DNA of 64,000 nt from positions 36,072,844 through 36,136,843 of the forward strand of contig NC_088787.1 of the NCBI RefSeq assembly GCF_949628265.1, in the 5' to 3' direction. Both the position numbers and the translations under genes were made by a program. Origin of the DNA: Cloeon dipterum. Taxonomy: Eukaryota > Arthropoda > Insecta > Ephemeroptera > Baetidae. Of this stretch, positions 34,736 through 47,284 are shown one piece after another (the stretch's first letter is position 1; the number at the start of each line of letters is the position of its first letter). Under the pieces are notes generated by a model that saw nothing but the letters and a program-made list of their open reading frames with translations, was not told the DNA's origin and ran no database searches.

Positions 34736-36009
34736 TAGGGTTGTGCAAAACCGATTATCGACTATTTTTTCTTTTGCCTCTATGATATCGGCCTTGTCGG
34801 GACTATCAAATGAGTACGAATCATCAATTTTTAAGCATTTTGACAGATTTTAAAAGTCAATTATTTTCGATTTTTTCGTCCAAACCGACTATTTTTCGTT
34901 CATCTCCGGTACAAAAGCGATTATTGTCTGATTCCTTAAAAAGGGGTTATTTTCCATTATGTTTTGCCGAGAACCGCGCAATACACGAACGTTCAACAAT
35001 GTTTTAAGCAGCAGAGAGGTTGCCAAAGCAAATTTTTTAAAGGAATCTTAGAAAACAGATAATTTTTAAACAATTAATTATTAAAATATAATTGCTTTTA
35101 TAGCTTAATTTTTAATATTAAAGGTTTTTATCTTTAAACAGGAATGTTACGTGAGCAATGATTGATTTAGAATGTATCCATTTGTAATGATTGCATGAGG
35201 TAAACAGGCACTGAAAGTTGTTGTTAGTTATAGAATAGCTCTACAGCAAAAGAGAGAAAATCCATTTTAACTTCACCTGAAATTTGTAAAAAGCTTGAAT
35301 TTCCCAGGTTGTCGTTTAAATTTGCGAGAAAATCAGCTATTAAGCTATCATTACACACCAGTAATTGGACAGATCACGACAAAAGGATCAAAATTGAGCG
35401 AAAATTTAATCTGATTTTTGGATAAATTTGGTAAAAATTGAACTTTAACTGTTTGACAGACCTGATTTTATTATTGCTCATTTTAGAATTTAACTGTTGC
35501 TTAGCTAAAAAAATAAACATAAAGAACAACTTGCTAAAGCCAACAATGCAAAAATATATTTAATCTTTGTCGGTCTTTTAAGTTCTACTTTTTAACTTTT
35601 CACTCAATCAATGCTTTTTATAATGTACATATTTGACCTATGACCGCGACTTGGATTAAATTTTAGCTGTCTAAAATTCCTAAACTAAACATGTTTCAAA
35701 CATTCCACAAGAGCTAAGATTGTTATACAAATTAAAATTGGTTTTTGGCAAAATTTTATAAATTTTGATATTCTTAACCAACCTGTTTTTATTAAAAAAA
35801 TTGTTTGTTTAAAGTAAAGAAGAGGATTAAACACTACACCGATTAAATATTGATTTTTTTGCCTATAGGAACAGGAAACCACATAAAAAACGATTATTTG
35901 ATAGACTATTTGCCTAGAAACCGATTATAAAACCGATTATCTGCCACTAAATATCCGACCATAATAATCGATTATTTCTTTGCCAAATCGACTATTTTTG
36001 CACATCCCT
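34736..36009. mobile_element. hAT-like nonautonomous element, 1.27 kb
   Basis: The ends are TAGGGTTGTGCAAAA and, reversed, AGGGATGTGCAAAA, typical of hAT terminal repeats. ATAATTT flanks both sides, consistent with an 8-bp duplication with one change. Motifs CCGATTAT and CGACTATTTTT cluster within 200 bp of both ends in inverted arrangement, and these could be transposase binding sites. No transposase frame is present. Confidence 0.75.
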
Positions 36010-36750
36010 TATAATTTTTTTCAATCTAATACATTTCAATATTAAATATTTCTAAATTTAAAGATTATTTGGATTATCTATATTTTAAATATGGAGCAAT
36101 TCACAAAAATGATTATAAAAATAAAAGGTCTCGCGATTCGCCAAAAGATTTTAACTCTCATATCCATCTGGGACCGGATTCACGCGAAGTGCAGAAACGA
36201 CGCAAATAATCGAAATATTGCAGAATAAACCCCGCAAAAAATGCGAGATATGCAGCGTTTTAAACCTAAATATGAGTTTTGAATTTGGGTTAAGCGCGGT
36301 CTTGAATAGCACTGCAAGCCAGCCGAGCCAAAATTTTGCTGGAAAGCCGTCGACGTCTGTATTCACGGCACGGAACTCCAAAACAAAAGCCTTCGATCAA
36401 AATGTGGGTGGAAAAGATATTATCTCCTTTTGACAGATTGATGTGGTACCAAAAATATTCCTGCTGTTGAATATATTACCACGTACCGGCGCCGGCGCAA
36501 AACGAAATATACATAAATCAGATAATTATTAAATTCTCAGGAGTACGCCAATCAGATTGCAGCAATCAAAGCGCGCTGAACGCTGATTGGTTGCCTCCAT
36601 AAACATGAGGGAGTAAAGATAAGGAGTTAATGACATAACTAAAACCTTTTCGTATTTAAGTATACGTCTAAAGCGTTTTGAGAACATTATCAAACTGAAG
36701 TAGCAAGAATTCAATTAAAAGGGTATGCAAACAGATCAATTAAAAAAGTG
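36010..36750. other. Intergenic, no gene recognised
   Basis: AT-rich sequence. Only short, unsupported open frames. Confidence 0.5.
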
Positions 36751-36850
36751 GGAGAGTATAAAATATTGACACCACCTCCAAGTTTCCTTCTCCTTGTCGC
36801 ACACCTCACTCCGAATCGGGGCGGAGTTGTTGATGTTGATAGCAGCTGTT

Positions 36851-36994
36851 TTGGTCGGATTATACTTACGTGGTTGCGGCCAGCTGTCGGAGCTTTTAGC
36901 CACGCCCACGCCTGCGCTGAAATCGTGGCAACATTGCAGTGTGAAACTTAACGTTCACCTAGTTGTGCAGTTGGTCGCGAGAGAGCAGGTCGCG
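36851..36994 (+). repeat. 144-bp block duplicated in inverse at 45279-45422
   Basis: The two blocks are nearly identical as reverse complements, including GGTCGGATTATACTTACGTG and GAAACTTAACGTTCACCTAG. The peptide read across it (SWQHCSVKLNVHLVVQ) is preserved, but no gene can be built around it. Confidence 0.85.
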
Positions 36995-37140
36995 CGCAAT
37001 AACGTGGGTCGCACGTGTGAATGAACAAAAAGGCGAAACAATCATCATGGCAGGATCCAGCACAGGTAATTTACTGAGCACTTGATTGTGAGCTGAAATA
37101 AAAAGTAATAAACATTGCAGGCGGGATCAGTCATAGTGAC

Positions 37141-38110
37141 ATGCAGGTGGTGCTAGTCGCCTCGTGGCTTTCGCGCCGACCGCTGGAAGATAGGCGTGGA
37201 GGCGAGCAATTCAATATCAGCCAATCGCAGAGCTGGGACGCCCGGCAGGTGCAAAGTGCGAGGAGCGTAGAGAGGCGAGCTGGGTTGCTGCTAAGGGGAG
37301 TACTCATTCCACCAATAGCAGGATGAAGTTCTTAGCTCCTTTGCGCACTCTACTCTCGCCGGCGTGCTTAACTCCGCTCAGCTGCAGCGATGACAACAAG
37401 CTTCCGCTGCGATTATTCTCAGTGTAGGGCCCCTTTTGGGCCGGGTTTTCTCTCAGAAAAGGGTCTCGACTGAAGGTAAGACATAGGAAAACGCACTGTT
37501 TCGCTAATAAGCCGTCTGGCAAGTTTATTTATCTCCATCTGACAGTATAGAAATTGTGTGGATTCGGATTGTATATGTGTTGTTTATGTTCTGCAGCGTG
37601 TTATGTGTGTCGACTCCGCTGCCATATTGCTTCGCTCTCCCACGTGGATCTCGCGCCACTCGCTGGAAAAGTGGAGCGGAGAGAGGCAACAAAAGACTAT
37701 AACCAATCGCCGGCCGGCTGAGAAGGCGTTCGAAGATGCGAGCTAGGGCGTATAGAAACGAGCTGTCTCGAAGCAAAGGCGAGTACTTATTCAGCCAATA
37801 GCCTCGCAGTAGTGTTAGCTCCTTTGCTCACACCACAGTTGCCTATGGCGTCGTTTCGTTCAGCTGGCCGGAGCACAACAATTGCAGAAGGTCTCTTTGG
37901 ATAGTTAGAAATTCTATAATTCGGGTGATTCGTGGTCAAGAGGTGAGTCGCTGGCGGCAGAGCCGCACTAAAACCCAATAATTCCGCTATTAGCCGTTAG
38001 GCGATTTTATTTGTTCGGTCTGTCTGACAAGTCGTGGTTTTCTCGTCGCGCTAATGTCTGTGTGTTTGTGTATGTTTCAGCGACAGTGTGTTTTGTGCTG
38101 ATTGCCGTTC
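37141..38110 (+). repeat. Two tandem promoter-like modules of about 480 bp
   Basis: Landmarks recur at about 478-484 bp: TCGCGCCGACCGCTGGAA (37171) against TCGCGCCACTCGCTGGAA (37649), and CTCCTTTGCGCAC (37336) against CTCCTTTGCTCAC (37820). Each unit has two CCAAT-type boxes (CCAATCGC and CCAATAGC) and ends in an AT-rich segment with GCTAATAAGCCGT or GCTATTAGCCGT. No shared open frame. Confidence 0.7.
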
Positions 38111-38309
38111 TTATCTGCTGGTGGATAGCGGCCGCGCGTCTGCTACTTGGGCCGAGGGGTGATCCTACAACAGACCGAAGAAATGAGGTGAGTGACGGAT
38201 TTATTGTGCCTTCAGATTGTGAGTCTATTAGGGATCAGCCGAGTACTAGGCTGGTCGTAAATAGAGTCGCTTACCTGAGTTAGGTGCTCTAATCTTTTCT
38301 CTCTGCTTT

Positions 38310-40440
38310 CCAGGTCGTAGGCTACGTCAAGGGTTGGTCCGTCCTCGAGCACTCCTGCGAACAAAATAAACTCGGGTGATCAGGCCGTTCTAAATTGCCG
38401 GGGAGGTTAACACTCACAGGTAAGGACTGACGTAGGGGTGTTCCCTCCTCACTGAAGCTAGTTTTCTTCCTAGGGCTGCCTGCCACAGTCGGTCGCCTTA
38501 CAGGTCACTCCCGGCTGGGGGGGGGGGGGGCTACACCGAAGGAAGGACTTCTCAACAGATCTCCTGTGGAAAGAGAGCAGAGAATCAACGAGGGGCCCAG
38601 CGCTACTCGAAGCGGTCGCACCTATTGCTGATGGAAGATCTGGCGGAGCCTGGCGATCAGGTAAGGGGTCCTATGCCAAGTGGTCCGTCTGGTGAAGGTC
38701 CAATTTCCTTTCCAGGTGGGCAGCTACCTCTTGAAGGAGATGACAGCTCGTTCTGCCTCGAGTGAAGTGCTGCTGGCCTTTATATACCCTTCGCTGACTG
38801 CCGCCCCTCAAGCGTCGTGCGGTCGCCCTGGCAGGGAGAAGTGGAGGGTGGAATCCTGCTGCAGTGGCGACCTTCTCCTTCATCAGGTGAGCACCTGAGT
38901 TAAGAGGGGCGGGAGCGGGGAGGTCTCGGCTGGCAGCCGTGTGACCACGTGCCTTCCCAGCCAGACCGAGCTAGCAAAATCGCGTTCCGACTAAGTGCGG
39001 TGAATTTATATCTGATTCTCTTTATATTTAAGTGCCTTAATTTTTTTTAAATATTTACGTTATTCTATTATTAATTTTTAAACTGGATGGGCTGGGATGA
39101 TTATCAGTGGACAATTATTTTGTCTCACTTGGGGAGTAAATATGTATTAAGTTCTAATAATAACCATTGAACTGAACTAATTAATAAAAAGGGGAGATAT
39201 AAAATTTGACTAAAATTATTCACAAGGGCACTGCGTTTATGGGCTTTATTAATATTAATGCCATCCAGCTAATACAATAAACTTTGCAGGTCTGGAAGGT
39301 CTGGAAGTTCTGCGTCTTGGTCATCCCTAGGTCTCCTCGTTGTTACCGGCAGCTCGTCGGGTATTATTTAAATTAACAAAATTTGTTAATCGGACTCGCC
39401 CCGGACCAATATGATGCTTGCGGGTCAGGGGCTCCTGGACGGCAGGTCTCCAACTCCACCTGCTCGAAGGCCGCGGTTCCCTAAAACAGGAGGAATTGGA
39501 GCGAATTAGCGGAAGAGCACGTTTTAGGTGAGTTTAGTCTATAGAAGGCCAGTCTCACTGGCCAAAAAATAGAAGATCTCTACCTAGTCTAATGCTGGTT
39601 TCCTCTGGTCTTCTTTGGGCGTAGGCTGCGCCGTTTCCGGTCTACCCGAGCGCCTCCTGTGAACAAAGGAAAGGGGGATCAGTCCTTTTCTTGGACTCCG
39701 GAGAAGGGATTTCCCTAGTACAGGTAAGATTTGGCACAGTAGTTGTCCCTCCTCGACTGAAGTTGCGAATCCTCTCTAGCAGCCGCGTGCTCCTGGTAGG
39801 CGCCTGCTGGCCTCCTGACCAAGATGGCCTGCTGCGAGGGGTTCGTCGTCTCCAGAGTTTCCTGAAAAGACGCAGAGTTTAGACGAGAACTGCCGGCTAC
39901 CCTTATCTACCTTACCTGGACAGGACTTGGAGACAGCTTGGCCTGGCGATCAGGAAGTGTCCTATGCCAAGTCAAGGATTAGGTGAGTGTCCTCTTCCTT
40001 GGGGCAAGGTAGCTCTGAGGTCTATGGTAGACAGCTCGCTTTCTGCCCCGAGTTGTAGGCTGCCTGCGCTTATATTAGGCTGCACCTCCTTCGGTCGCTG
40101 CTGGGAGAATGGAGGGTGGGTTTTCCTTCAGTGGCGACCCTCCCCTACTCAGGGAAAGCCCTGAGTTAGGTGAGGGTGAGTGGGGAGGGGGCGTGGTAAG
40201 CCAGGCAGGGTACAAAGTTAATCTCTAATCGTCAGACTTTAATAAGCAAATTTACGTTAGGCCTCAGCGCAAATAAATTGGATTTAAAGAGTTTAAATAA
40301 CAGAAACATTATGTATTTAATTACTGGAAATTTTCTGGATGGGCCAGTGGTTGGATTGTTTAATGATAAAATATATAATAAAATCCTGGCAATAAAAAAA
40401 ACTATCGTGCTATTTCCTTTTCCCATCCAGTCAATAATAT
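38310..40440 (+). repeat. Diverged direct repeat, about 1.27-kb period, two copies
   Basis: Copy 1 runs from about 38310 to 39130 and copy 2 from about 39610 to 40350. Shared order: CGTAGGCT.CG, CAGGTAAG, CTCCTC.CTGAAG, GGAGCCTGGCGATCAG or GCTTGGCCTGGCGATCAG, TCCTATGCCAAGT, TGACAGCTCG or AGACAGCTCG, AGTGGCGACC, then an AT-rich tail with CTGGATGGGC. Many CAGGTGAGT and CAGGTAAG strings look like splice donors. It could be a repeated noncoding RNA locus or an old mobile element; the sequence does not decide this. Confidence 0.6.
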
Positions 40441-40659
40441 TCTGATCAAATTTTAATTTGTGTTTTGAAGGTCTGAAGTTCTCTGCTGTTCCTGTCCCGC
40501 TCTCCGGTGACCTCCGACGGCTGGTTCATTGAGGACGTTTTTCTGGGCCGGAGTTGTGACCAGCTGGTCCCACCATCAGTGGAAAAGAAATTGAAGATTA
40601 GTGTTACATTAGCCAAACGTTGTTTTCTTGGGGGAATTGACGGAATCACACGTTGATTA

Positions 40660-42300
40660 ATAATGGCGATGAGACCGTAATGTATGAAGAACTTGCTAAA
40701 GGAGCCAATTTGTGCAAGGAAGATGTGAAAGGACTGTCCCTGGACGAAGCAGTTCATTCAGCAGTGAAATACATCCTCAGTAAGTACATAACCACATTAC
40801 TCAGAATTTTGTATATTATTTGCACTGCTAAAAGTCAAGATACTGGATACGAAAAAATGTAGACATAAGACTTTAGGTAGTATGTCAAGAAATTAGCAAA
40901 ATCAAAAAATTATGTAATTTATGATCTCGTTTTTCAATAACAATACTAGGATTGTAAAAAGTATTGAGAAACGCATATTTATATTATTAATCTGTTGCTT
41001 TTCTATCCCTCCTGAGAGGTTTCCTAAATCATCTGACTCTGTTAAGTACTTAAAATTCTATGTTCGCGATTTGCGATGTCATCAGGCAAATACAATTTTA
41101 TTGCAAAATGAGAGCAGCAAAGCAATATAATAGGAAAAATTTTCACTAGTAAAGAATATACTGCAAATTAGTTTGGGGAAGGAGATGAAATTTCAGCTAC
41201 GGCACTGGGTTGTCCTAATAAATAATGAATGATATTTTGAAAAAAATACTGGTTCTTTTCAAACTTGAATTCATTCATGAATTTTCGACATCTAGCTAAA
41301 CAATGGTTCGACGTGTTTAAGGATATTGAGGCAGTCCGCAGTTTCCAGCCTGGCCAAATGAATATGCTCTCTTTGAAGCAAGTTATCTTGCAGGCCAAGG
41401 CAAAGAGACCCAAGAAGAAGAAAAAAAGGAAACAGCTGTTGCAGGTATACTGAAAAATAAATGAAAATTCATAAAATAACACAAACGACTAGGAGTAACA
41501 GGTCAAAGCTGTGAAGAACTTTATAAAGAAGAACAATATCTTAAGCAATTCAAAATAGGAAGTATTCTTCGTTTGGATGCCTTGGACGAAGACGATAGAT
41601 CTCGACAGATGCTGAAAAATGGTAATGTTAATGGATGAAAATGTTCAAATTATAATAGTAAATCAAATTTTTTAGGACTGAGTGTCCATCAAGGATTGAA
41701 AGGTGTCAAAAGTAATATTTTTGTAGTCTAAACTACGGATATTCTAGAAAATTGAAACAAATTTCTTTCCATGTACACGTAGAATTCCCACCCCCATTGA
41801 CTGAGGTCGACTCTGAGGAAGACCTTCCTTCAAAAATGGACCACTCATTAGCCAGTACCAGCAAGGTCCACAACAAAGGTAAGCTAGATGGGCACGCGCG
41901 TCAAGCGCCCATACGCACCCGTCATGCACCCAATAGTACGCGTCATGCACCCAATAGTACACGTCATGCACCCAATAGTACGCGTCATGCACACTGAAGA
42001 CCGCGTCATACAGCAATCCTGCATGATGCACTAAGGTGGCTGCTGCATGACGCGTACTATTGGGTGCATGACGCGTGCATTTGAGCGCAATTGAGCTGTA
42101 CGCAGTTCTAGCATCGCTACTCTTACATTTGTGATATTATTTTTTAACAATTTTTTTTCATTTCAGCTTGTACGGAAGCCAAGAAGAAAGGCATCAAGGA
42201 CCTTGGGGAAGAGCAGGAAAAGGCGAATGCGTTGAAACCCAGCAAACCCATGGAATCAAGGGCCAGCACCAGCCAGGTGCAGAACAAAGGTAAGCCAGAT
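40660..42300 (+). CDS. Unrecognised multi-exon gene with repeat-bearing introns
   Basis: Apparent exons are 40663-40780 (YEELAKGANLCKEDVKGLSL), 41265-41444 (LNSFMNFRHLAKQWFDVF, then a Lys-rich run KKKKKRK), about 41503-41621, 41676-41711, about 41755-41878 (EFPPPLTEVDSEEDL) and 42167-42290 (ACTEAKKKGIKDLGEEQ). Most end in good GT donors. The junction into the exon at 41755 could not be brought into phase. The last two exons share the ending AST SxVxNKG and the same intron start, so an exon-intron unit has been duplicated. No domain is recognised; the Lys-rich stretch could be a nuclear signal. Confidence 0.45.
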
Positions 42301-42875
42301 GGGCACGCGCGTCATGCGCCCATACGTACTCGTCATGCACCCAATAGTACGCGTCATGCGCACTGAAGGCCGCGTCATGCAGCAATCCTGCATGATGCGC
42401 TAAGGTGGCTGCTGCATGACGCGTACTACTGGATGCATGACGCGGCCTTCAGTGTGCATGACGCATCAAATGAACGCGTCACGCACCCAAATGTACGCGT
42501 CATGCACCAAAAAAGTACGCGTCATGCGCCCAAATGCACTCGTCATGCATCCAGTAGTACGCGTCATGCACCCAACAGTACGCGTCATGCACACTTAAGG
42601 CCGCGACATGCAGCAGCCACCTACACGCATCATGCAGGACTGCTGCATGACGCCTTATTAAGTGTGCATGACGGGTACTGTTGGGTGCATGACGCGTACT
42701 ACTGGATGCATGGCGCATCAAATGAACGAGTCACGCACCCAAATGTACGCGTCATGCACCAAAAAGTACGCGTCATGCACCCAAATGTACGCGTCATGCA
42801 CCAGAATTTCGCGTCATGCACCCAAATGTACGCGTCATGCACCAGAATATCGCGTCATGCACCTGTGGGTGCTCG
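41885..42875. repeat. 21-bp minisatellite in both orientations
   Basis: The unit CGTCATGCACCCAATAGTACG recurs in plus orientation at 41930-41995, 42330-42360 and 42480-42860 (variants with AAATGTACG or AAAAAGTACG), and inverted at 42030-42080, 42410-42470 and 42640-42720. Because 21 is a multiple of three, open frames with heptads such as RHAPNST (plus) and YYWVHDA (minus) arise. These are most likely intronic artefacts. A small outlying copy lies at 43455-43545. Confidence 0.9.
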
Positions 42876-43049
42876 AATAAGCAGGCTGCGTTTTATAGTC
42901 AAACACCTCAACTATTCCTTGTATGTGTGCTTTTATTTGCCAAGTAGCAACGAAGTGGAGTCTGAACTGGAAAATAACATGCATACAATCAATTTTTGGA
43001 ATTCCACATTTTTCAGGCAAAGTAATTTTACAATAATTGAAATACATTA

Positions 43050-43900
43050 AAATGCAGTAAAGCACACGTTAAGAATAAAGTATCAATCAAAATAATCATC
43101 TTAAAACAAGAACAAATTATTCTGCTAACCCCTATACGGTTTCAATCGCAATTTTTATATCAGCAAACGCTTAACGTGCCCTCGGCCAACAGCTTTACAT
43201 ACACGAGTGGTGCAAGAGCTGGAAAGGGGCATTATGACTTATAAGAATTCATCACAACACTAATTTTTAGCACAGTCAAAAAACACTTTCACTAATGAAA
43301 TAAAATACTTCAAGCGTGAGATTGCTTAGCTGTCTAGCCTATACACTCGTGTCGCATCGGCTGCTGCAGGGCTTGTGAATACGATAGCCGCTGCAGCGGT
43401 GAGTGGGGGTCAAAAGTTACCTGTCGTACAGGTGACGTGCGCCGACAGGCAGTCCCCATACACCCAACAGTACCCGTCATGCACACCAAAAGCAACGTCA
43501 TGCAGGACACTGCTGCATGACGCTTATTAGAGGGTGCTCGACGAGTCGTGATTTTGGGCAAAGAAATTAAGTAATTCCGAAGAAACATGAAAATTTAAGA
43601 ACGATAAAAAATAAAACCATGAAGACTTCTAATTGGACATTTTCGGAAGGGATCTGTGAATTGTCTCATTAAAATTCATCTGTTTACAGTATCCTGTCAA
43701 TAAATAAATTTGACTTGAAGAATTTTTCACCACTTGTTTATTGCTCATTTGCAAACTTTTCATTTAAGTTTCTGTAGGTTTTTTTGTCATGTAAGTTTGT
43801 TTCTGACAACCAATTTGGCAGCAGAAGAAAGTCACCTTGAGTCCTGAACTAGCACTGACAGACCCGACACTATTGAGGTAGTATTCAACAAGCTTGAATC
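43050..43900. other. Intergenic, no gene recognised
   Basis: Sequence without coding signals apart from the outlying minisatellite copy at 43455-43545. Confidence 0.45.
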
Positions 43901-43931
43901 CTCCAAGCTTGAAATTCAAGCCATAGGTCAA

Positions 43932-44900
43932 CTAGAGACCTCCAACTAGCCTCTCTAGCAGCTGGCACCCATCGCCATCAAGTTTGTATTTTGGGTTGTA
44001 AAAGTGCAACGTTTGTTCACAAATATTGACCACCAACACGGAGTATGCGTCCTTATGAATTTTGAATGGTACAATGAGGTGGTTAATATCTTGTGGCAGT
44101 TCTGCATCTTGCTTCTCCTTGGGCCTAATCAAGAGTTTGGCTGCCAAGTCACTGTCGACTATGTAAGCTTCATCACTGACCTTCTCGATGAGCGGCTTCA
44201 CAAGTTTGGCAGGTACCTCATTCTCTATGTCCGAAGCAGAATATTTTTCAAACAGCTGCTCACTTGACTGTTCTTCATCAACTTGCTCCTCAAGTGCCTC
44301 AATATCAACCACATCTCCATACATTTGAACCCTGAAAAAAGTTATTTACTTCATTTATATTTGTACTAACCACAACTATCTTGCAATGGCAAATTTAAAC
44401 ATTTTACGTGACCAATAACAAATTGTATTTCTTCTACTAATTTTTTTTTTAAATTCAATTGAAATACTGAATTGCCCGTATATACACATTTGCCTAATAT
44501 GTATTTCAATTATAATATGTTATTACACTCACCATTCTTCTTTGTGCGACTCTTTGCAGTGTTTTACCATGTTGAGGCACCCATTCAACTTCATCTCACA
44601 GTGAGCGTGAGCACACTTCATCTTGTTGGTCAACTTGTGATCCTCCAGCTCGCTTTCGCTCCTTAGCTTTAGATTCGTGAGGCAATTGATGCAGTCAAAT
44701 CTTACATAATAATAAAATTGGAAATAGATTATAAGAGTTTTAATGAATATTATATTTTTGTTACCTATTCTGCGGCTGCAGATCCTTGCAGCGATATCTG
44801 TGCGCCCTGAGCCGAGCTCCAACACGCAGGGGATAGGGGATTCTCAGCCATGTCAGTGACATATGAGCATCCGTTGCAACCAACTTTCGTAGACAACATT
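43932..44900 (-). CDS. Zinc-finger / Ulp1-like protease-related protein
   Basis: The minus-strand exons appear to be about 44900-44770, 44695-44535 and 44335-43932. The first has CNGCSYVTDM and the second FDCINCLTNL then KCAHAHCEMK and MVKHCKESH, a Cys/His pattern suggesting zinc fingers. The last ends in HLIVPFKIHKDAYSVLVVN and LHFYNPKYK, which resembles the strand region of Ulp1/SENP (C48) peptidases (normally ...PI...HW.L.V...YDS). The catalytic HW and the Cys region are not seen, so it would be inactive or incomplete. Such proteins often derive from transposons. The exon links were not all checked for phase. Confidence 0.4.
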
Positions 44901-45278
44901 TTCACACAGGTAACTGAATAAGAAACACAACAATAAATTATTTACAAACAGTTTGATTGTTTACATTTATATTTGAGCTCAAGAATTGATCCTTTACATT
45001 CTGAATGTCGCATTTAATATGGCGCCTAATTACATAATTCTTGTATCGTGAATTATTCATATTGAATGACTGAAAATGATATTGAATTGACTTTGACATG
45101 ATCATTGAATGTTTGTTTAACAATTCATTAGGTTAATGATTCACTTACCCCTAAAGAGAGTTGAAATTATAATAAAAATTGTTGGAAGAGAAACAAACGC
45201 TTAGCGGTTTCGTTCTTTACATCGAATGCGCACGGCACGAATGTTATGCAGTTCTCACTGCATTAGTGACTGCAGCTG

Positions 45279-45422
45279 GCGCGACCTGCTCTCTCGCGAC
45301 CATCTGCACAACTAGGTGAACGTTAAGTTTCACACTGCAATGTTGCCACGATTTCAGCGCAGGCGTGGGCGTGGCTAAAAGCTCCACAGCTGGCCGCAAC
45401 CACGTAAGTATAATCCGACCAA
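45279..45422 (-). repeat. Inverted copy of the 144-bp block at 36851-36994
   Basis: See the block at 36851. The few differences include one base in GCTGTGGAGC / GCTGTCGGAGC and GCAGATGGTC / GCAGTTGGTC. Confidence 0.85.
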
Positions 45423-45628
45423 TCTTAGTTTCAAGCGCTCGGGTTTGTGTCAATTATTGCACAAGAAGTAGAGCTGTCAAGAATCCTTCCGTAGGTGCGT
45501 AGTGCGAAGAGTGTGAAAAACCGCTCACGAAGCCTTCGAGGTGTGATATGTATCCAGGTGAGAAGAGTTCACACCAAAACCGCGATTGTTTACTGCGCGC
45601 CCATTGATACTGTTCTGCATCCAGCAAG

Positions 45629-45880
45629 ATGTACTTGCAACAGCAACACCTTCCAGAGACGATTAGGTGCGAACAGTGCAACGAATTGTTTGCCACGGAA
45701 TCCCTTCTCGAGCGTCACCAACGCAATAGTCACGAATGCGTTAGCTGCACAGAGTGCGCGCTGCAAGTGCGGCGTCAAAACATACGTCTACACCAGCGCG
45801 TCAAGACTTGCAACCGCTGCGAGCGCCTGTTCAGGTGCTCAGGGTCATATCAGCAGCATATGGAGAGCTACTGCCAATAA
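45629..45880 (+). pseudogene. Zinc-finger gene fragment
   Basis: The frame reads IRCEQCNELFATESLLERHQ, then CTECALQVRRQNIRLHQRV and CNRCERLFRCSGSYQQHM. It parallels the last fingers of the broken gene at 32974-34588 (ECNKLFASES and the rest, CAECAQELSRSK, CRRCECKFKCQG). Upstream fingers are missing. Confidence 0.65.
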
Positions 45881-45929
45881 AAGCCAGCAGTATAGTTGTT
45901 GCTAAGTTCAAGGGCCGTGGACTTCTTGG

Positions 45930-47280
45930 AAAATATGGAAAATTTATAGTTCTCGCCGAGTTACAGTTCTCGCCTCTCAATGTTATTAGTATAAGGGAAC
46001 GAATCACGTGATTAAATTTTAATTTCGCGCGCATTTAGGCGACATCTTGTGGTTGAAAAGTGTAGCCGAGTGAAGTTTTTGTTTGTTTACGTCGGTCAGA
46101 TGAAAAGAAAAACACAAATCAGCTGTAATTCCAAACAGGTGGTATTAATCTAGCCTTCTGGCGGTCGTTGAAGGTGATGTATTCAATTAGTTCTTTCCAG
46201 TTAGTAATTAATTATAGTTACTGGCCAAAGGAAAGTGAGAATTAGTTAAAATTCTAGCCATTCACCTTTTTTCTACCGATATATCAATCACACAGAGAGT
46301 GTTAGGGTGCGATTGAATGCATGTGTAAGTGTTTTAAACAAGTCTGCGATTTTGAAACATTTTCCAAAGGCTCGTTTTAAAAATTACATATGTATACATA
46401 TCATTTGTTAATAAATTTTGCAATGTATCATCAGAACAGGCAAAAGTTATGTGAAGTTGTCTTTTTTTTTAATAATCACAAATTTGGTAATCACACATGA
46501 CATTTCAGACTGACGGCGGAGTGAATACATCGAAAAGTTTGTAAAATGAATCCTTGGAGAAGGACTGCAAAGACGAAAGGGCAAAAATCTGGACGGCAGC
46601 AGGGCAGCACTAGAGTGCCTAGTGACGTGACTAATTCCCCCATAGGCGATCGGTGGATTTTGATACACCTAAAGTGGCAGTGGCCAATATCGTGGAAAAA
46701 ACCGGAAAACTCATATCTACCGTAAATGGAATACATCAACCTCCCGACCAAATTTTAAAGCAAAAGTACATAGTATATAACAATTTAACTATTTTAGTTT
46801 TGTTTATATTTTATAAGGTAAAAGTGATTTCTTTATTAAAGATCCAAAACAAGGTTGTATATAAGAGCTCACAAATTGTATTATTGGAGATCTTTTTGAC
46901 TAAAATAGTAAAATATTCACTTTGTAACTCACTCACTTTTATAAAATAATAGCTTAGCAAATAAAATCAAATTTAATTTTTGTCACAATTAATTAATCAA
47001 TTGGAGAGTAAACATTTGATTGTTTGTCGAGCGCGGTGCGCATTTTAAACTTGACGACCACGACAATTTCCCTAACCAAAATGTCTTTGTGCACCATATT
47101 TTTATAATATTCAATTCAGCATTTTGACAGACGTGCTTGTTTTTGTTTATTCTCAATCAGCAATCATCTTTTCCAATCAATCACCAAAACAAGTAAAAAA
47201 TTGAAGTCGCTGTCACATTCACGTGCTCTCCCACCACTTTTAAGTGACTTTGGCTACCACTTGCTGCTGATGGGATTTTA
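45930..47280. other. Intergenic, no gene recognised
   Basis: AT-rich sequence with only short unsupported open frames. Confidence 0.45.
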
Positions 47281-47284
47281 CGTG

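Noticed and set aside
41752..43050. Proteins with RHAPNST and YYWVHDA heptads
   Set aside because: A 21-bp repeat keeps every frame open; good splice donors precede the repeats, so they are probably intronic.
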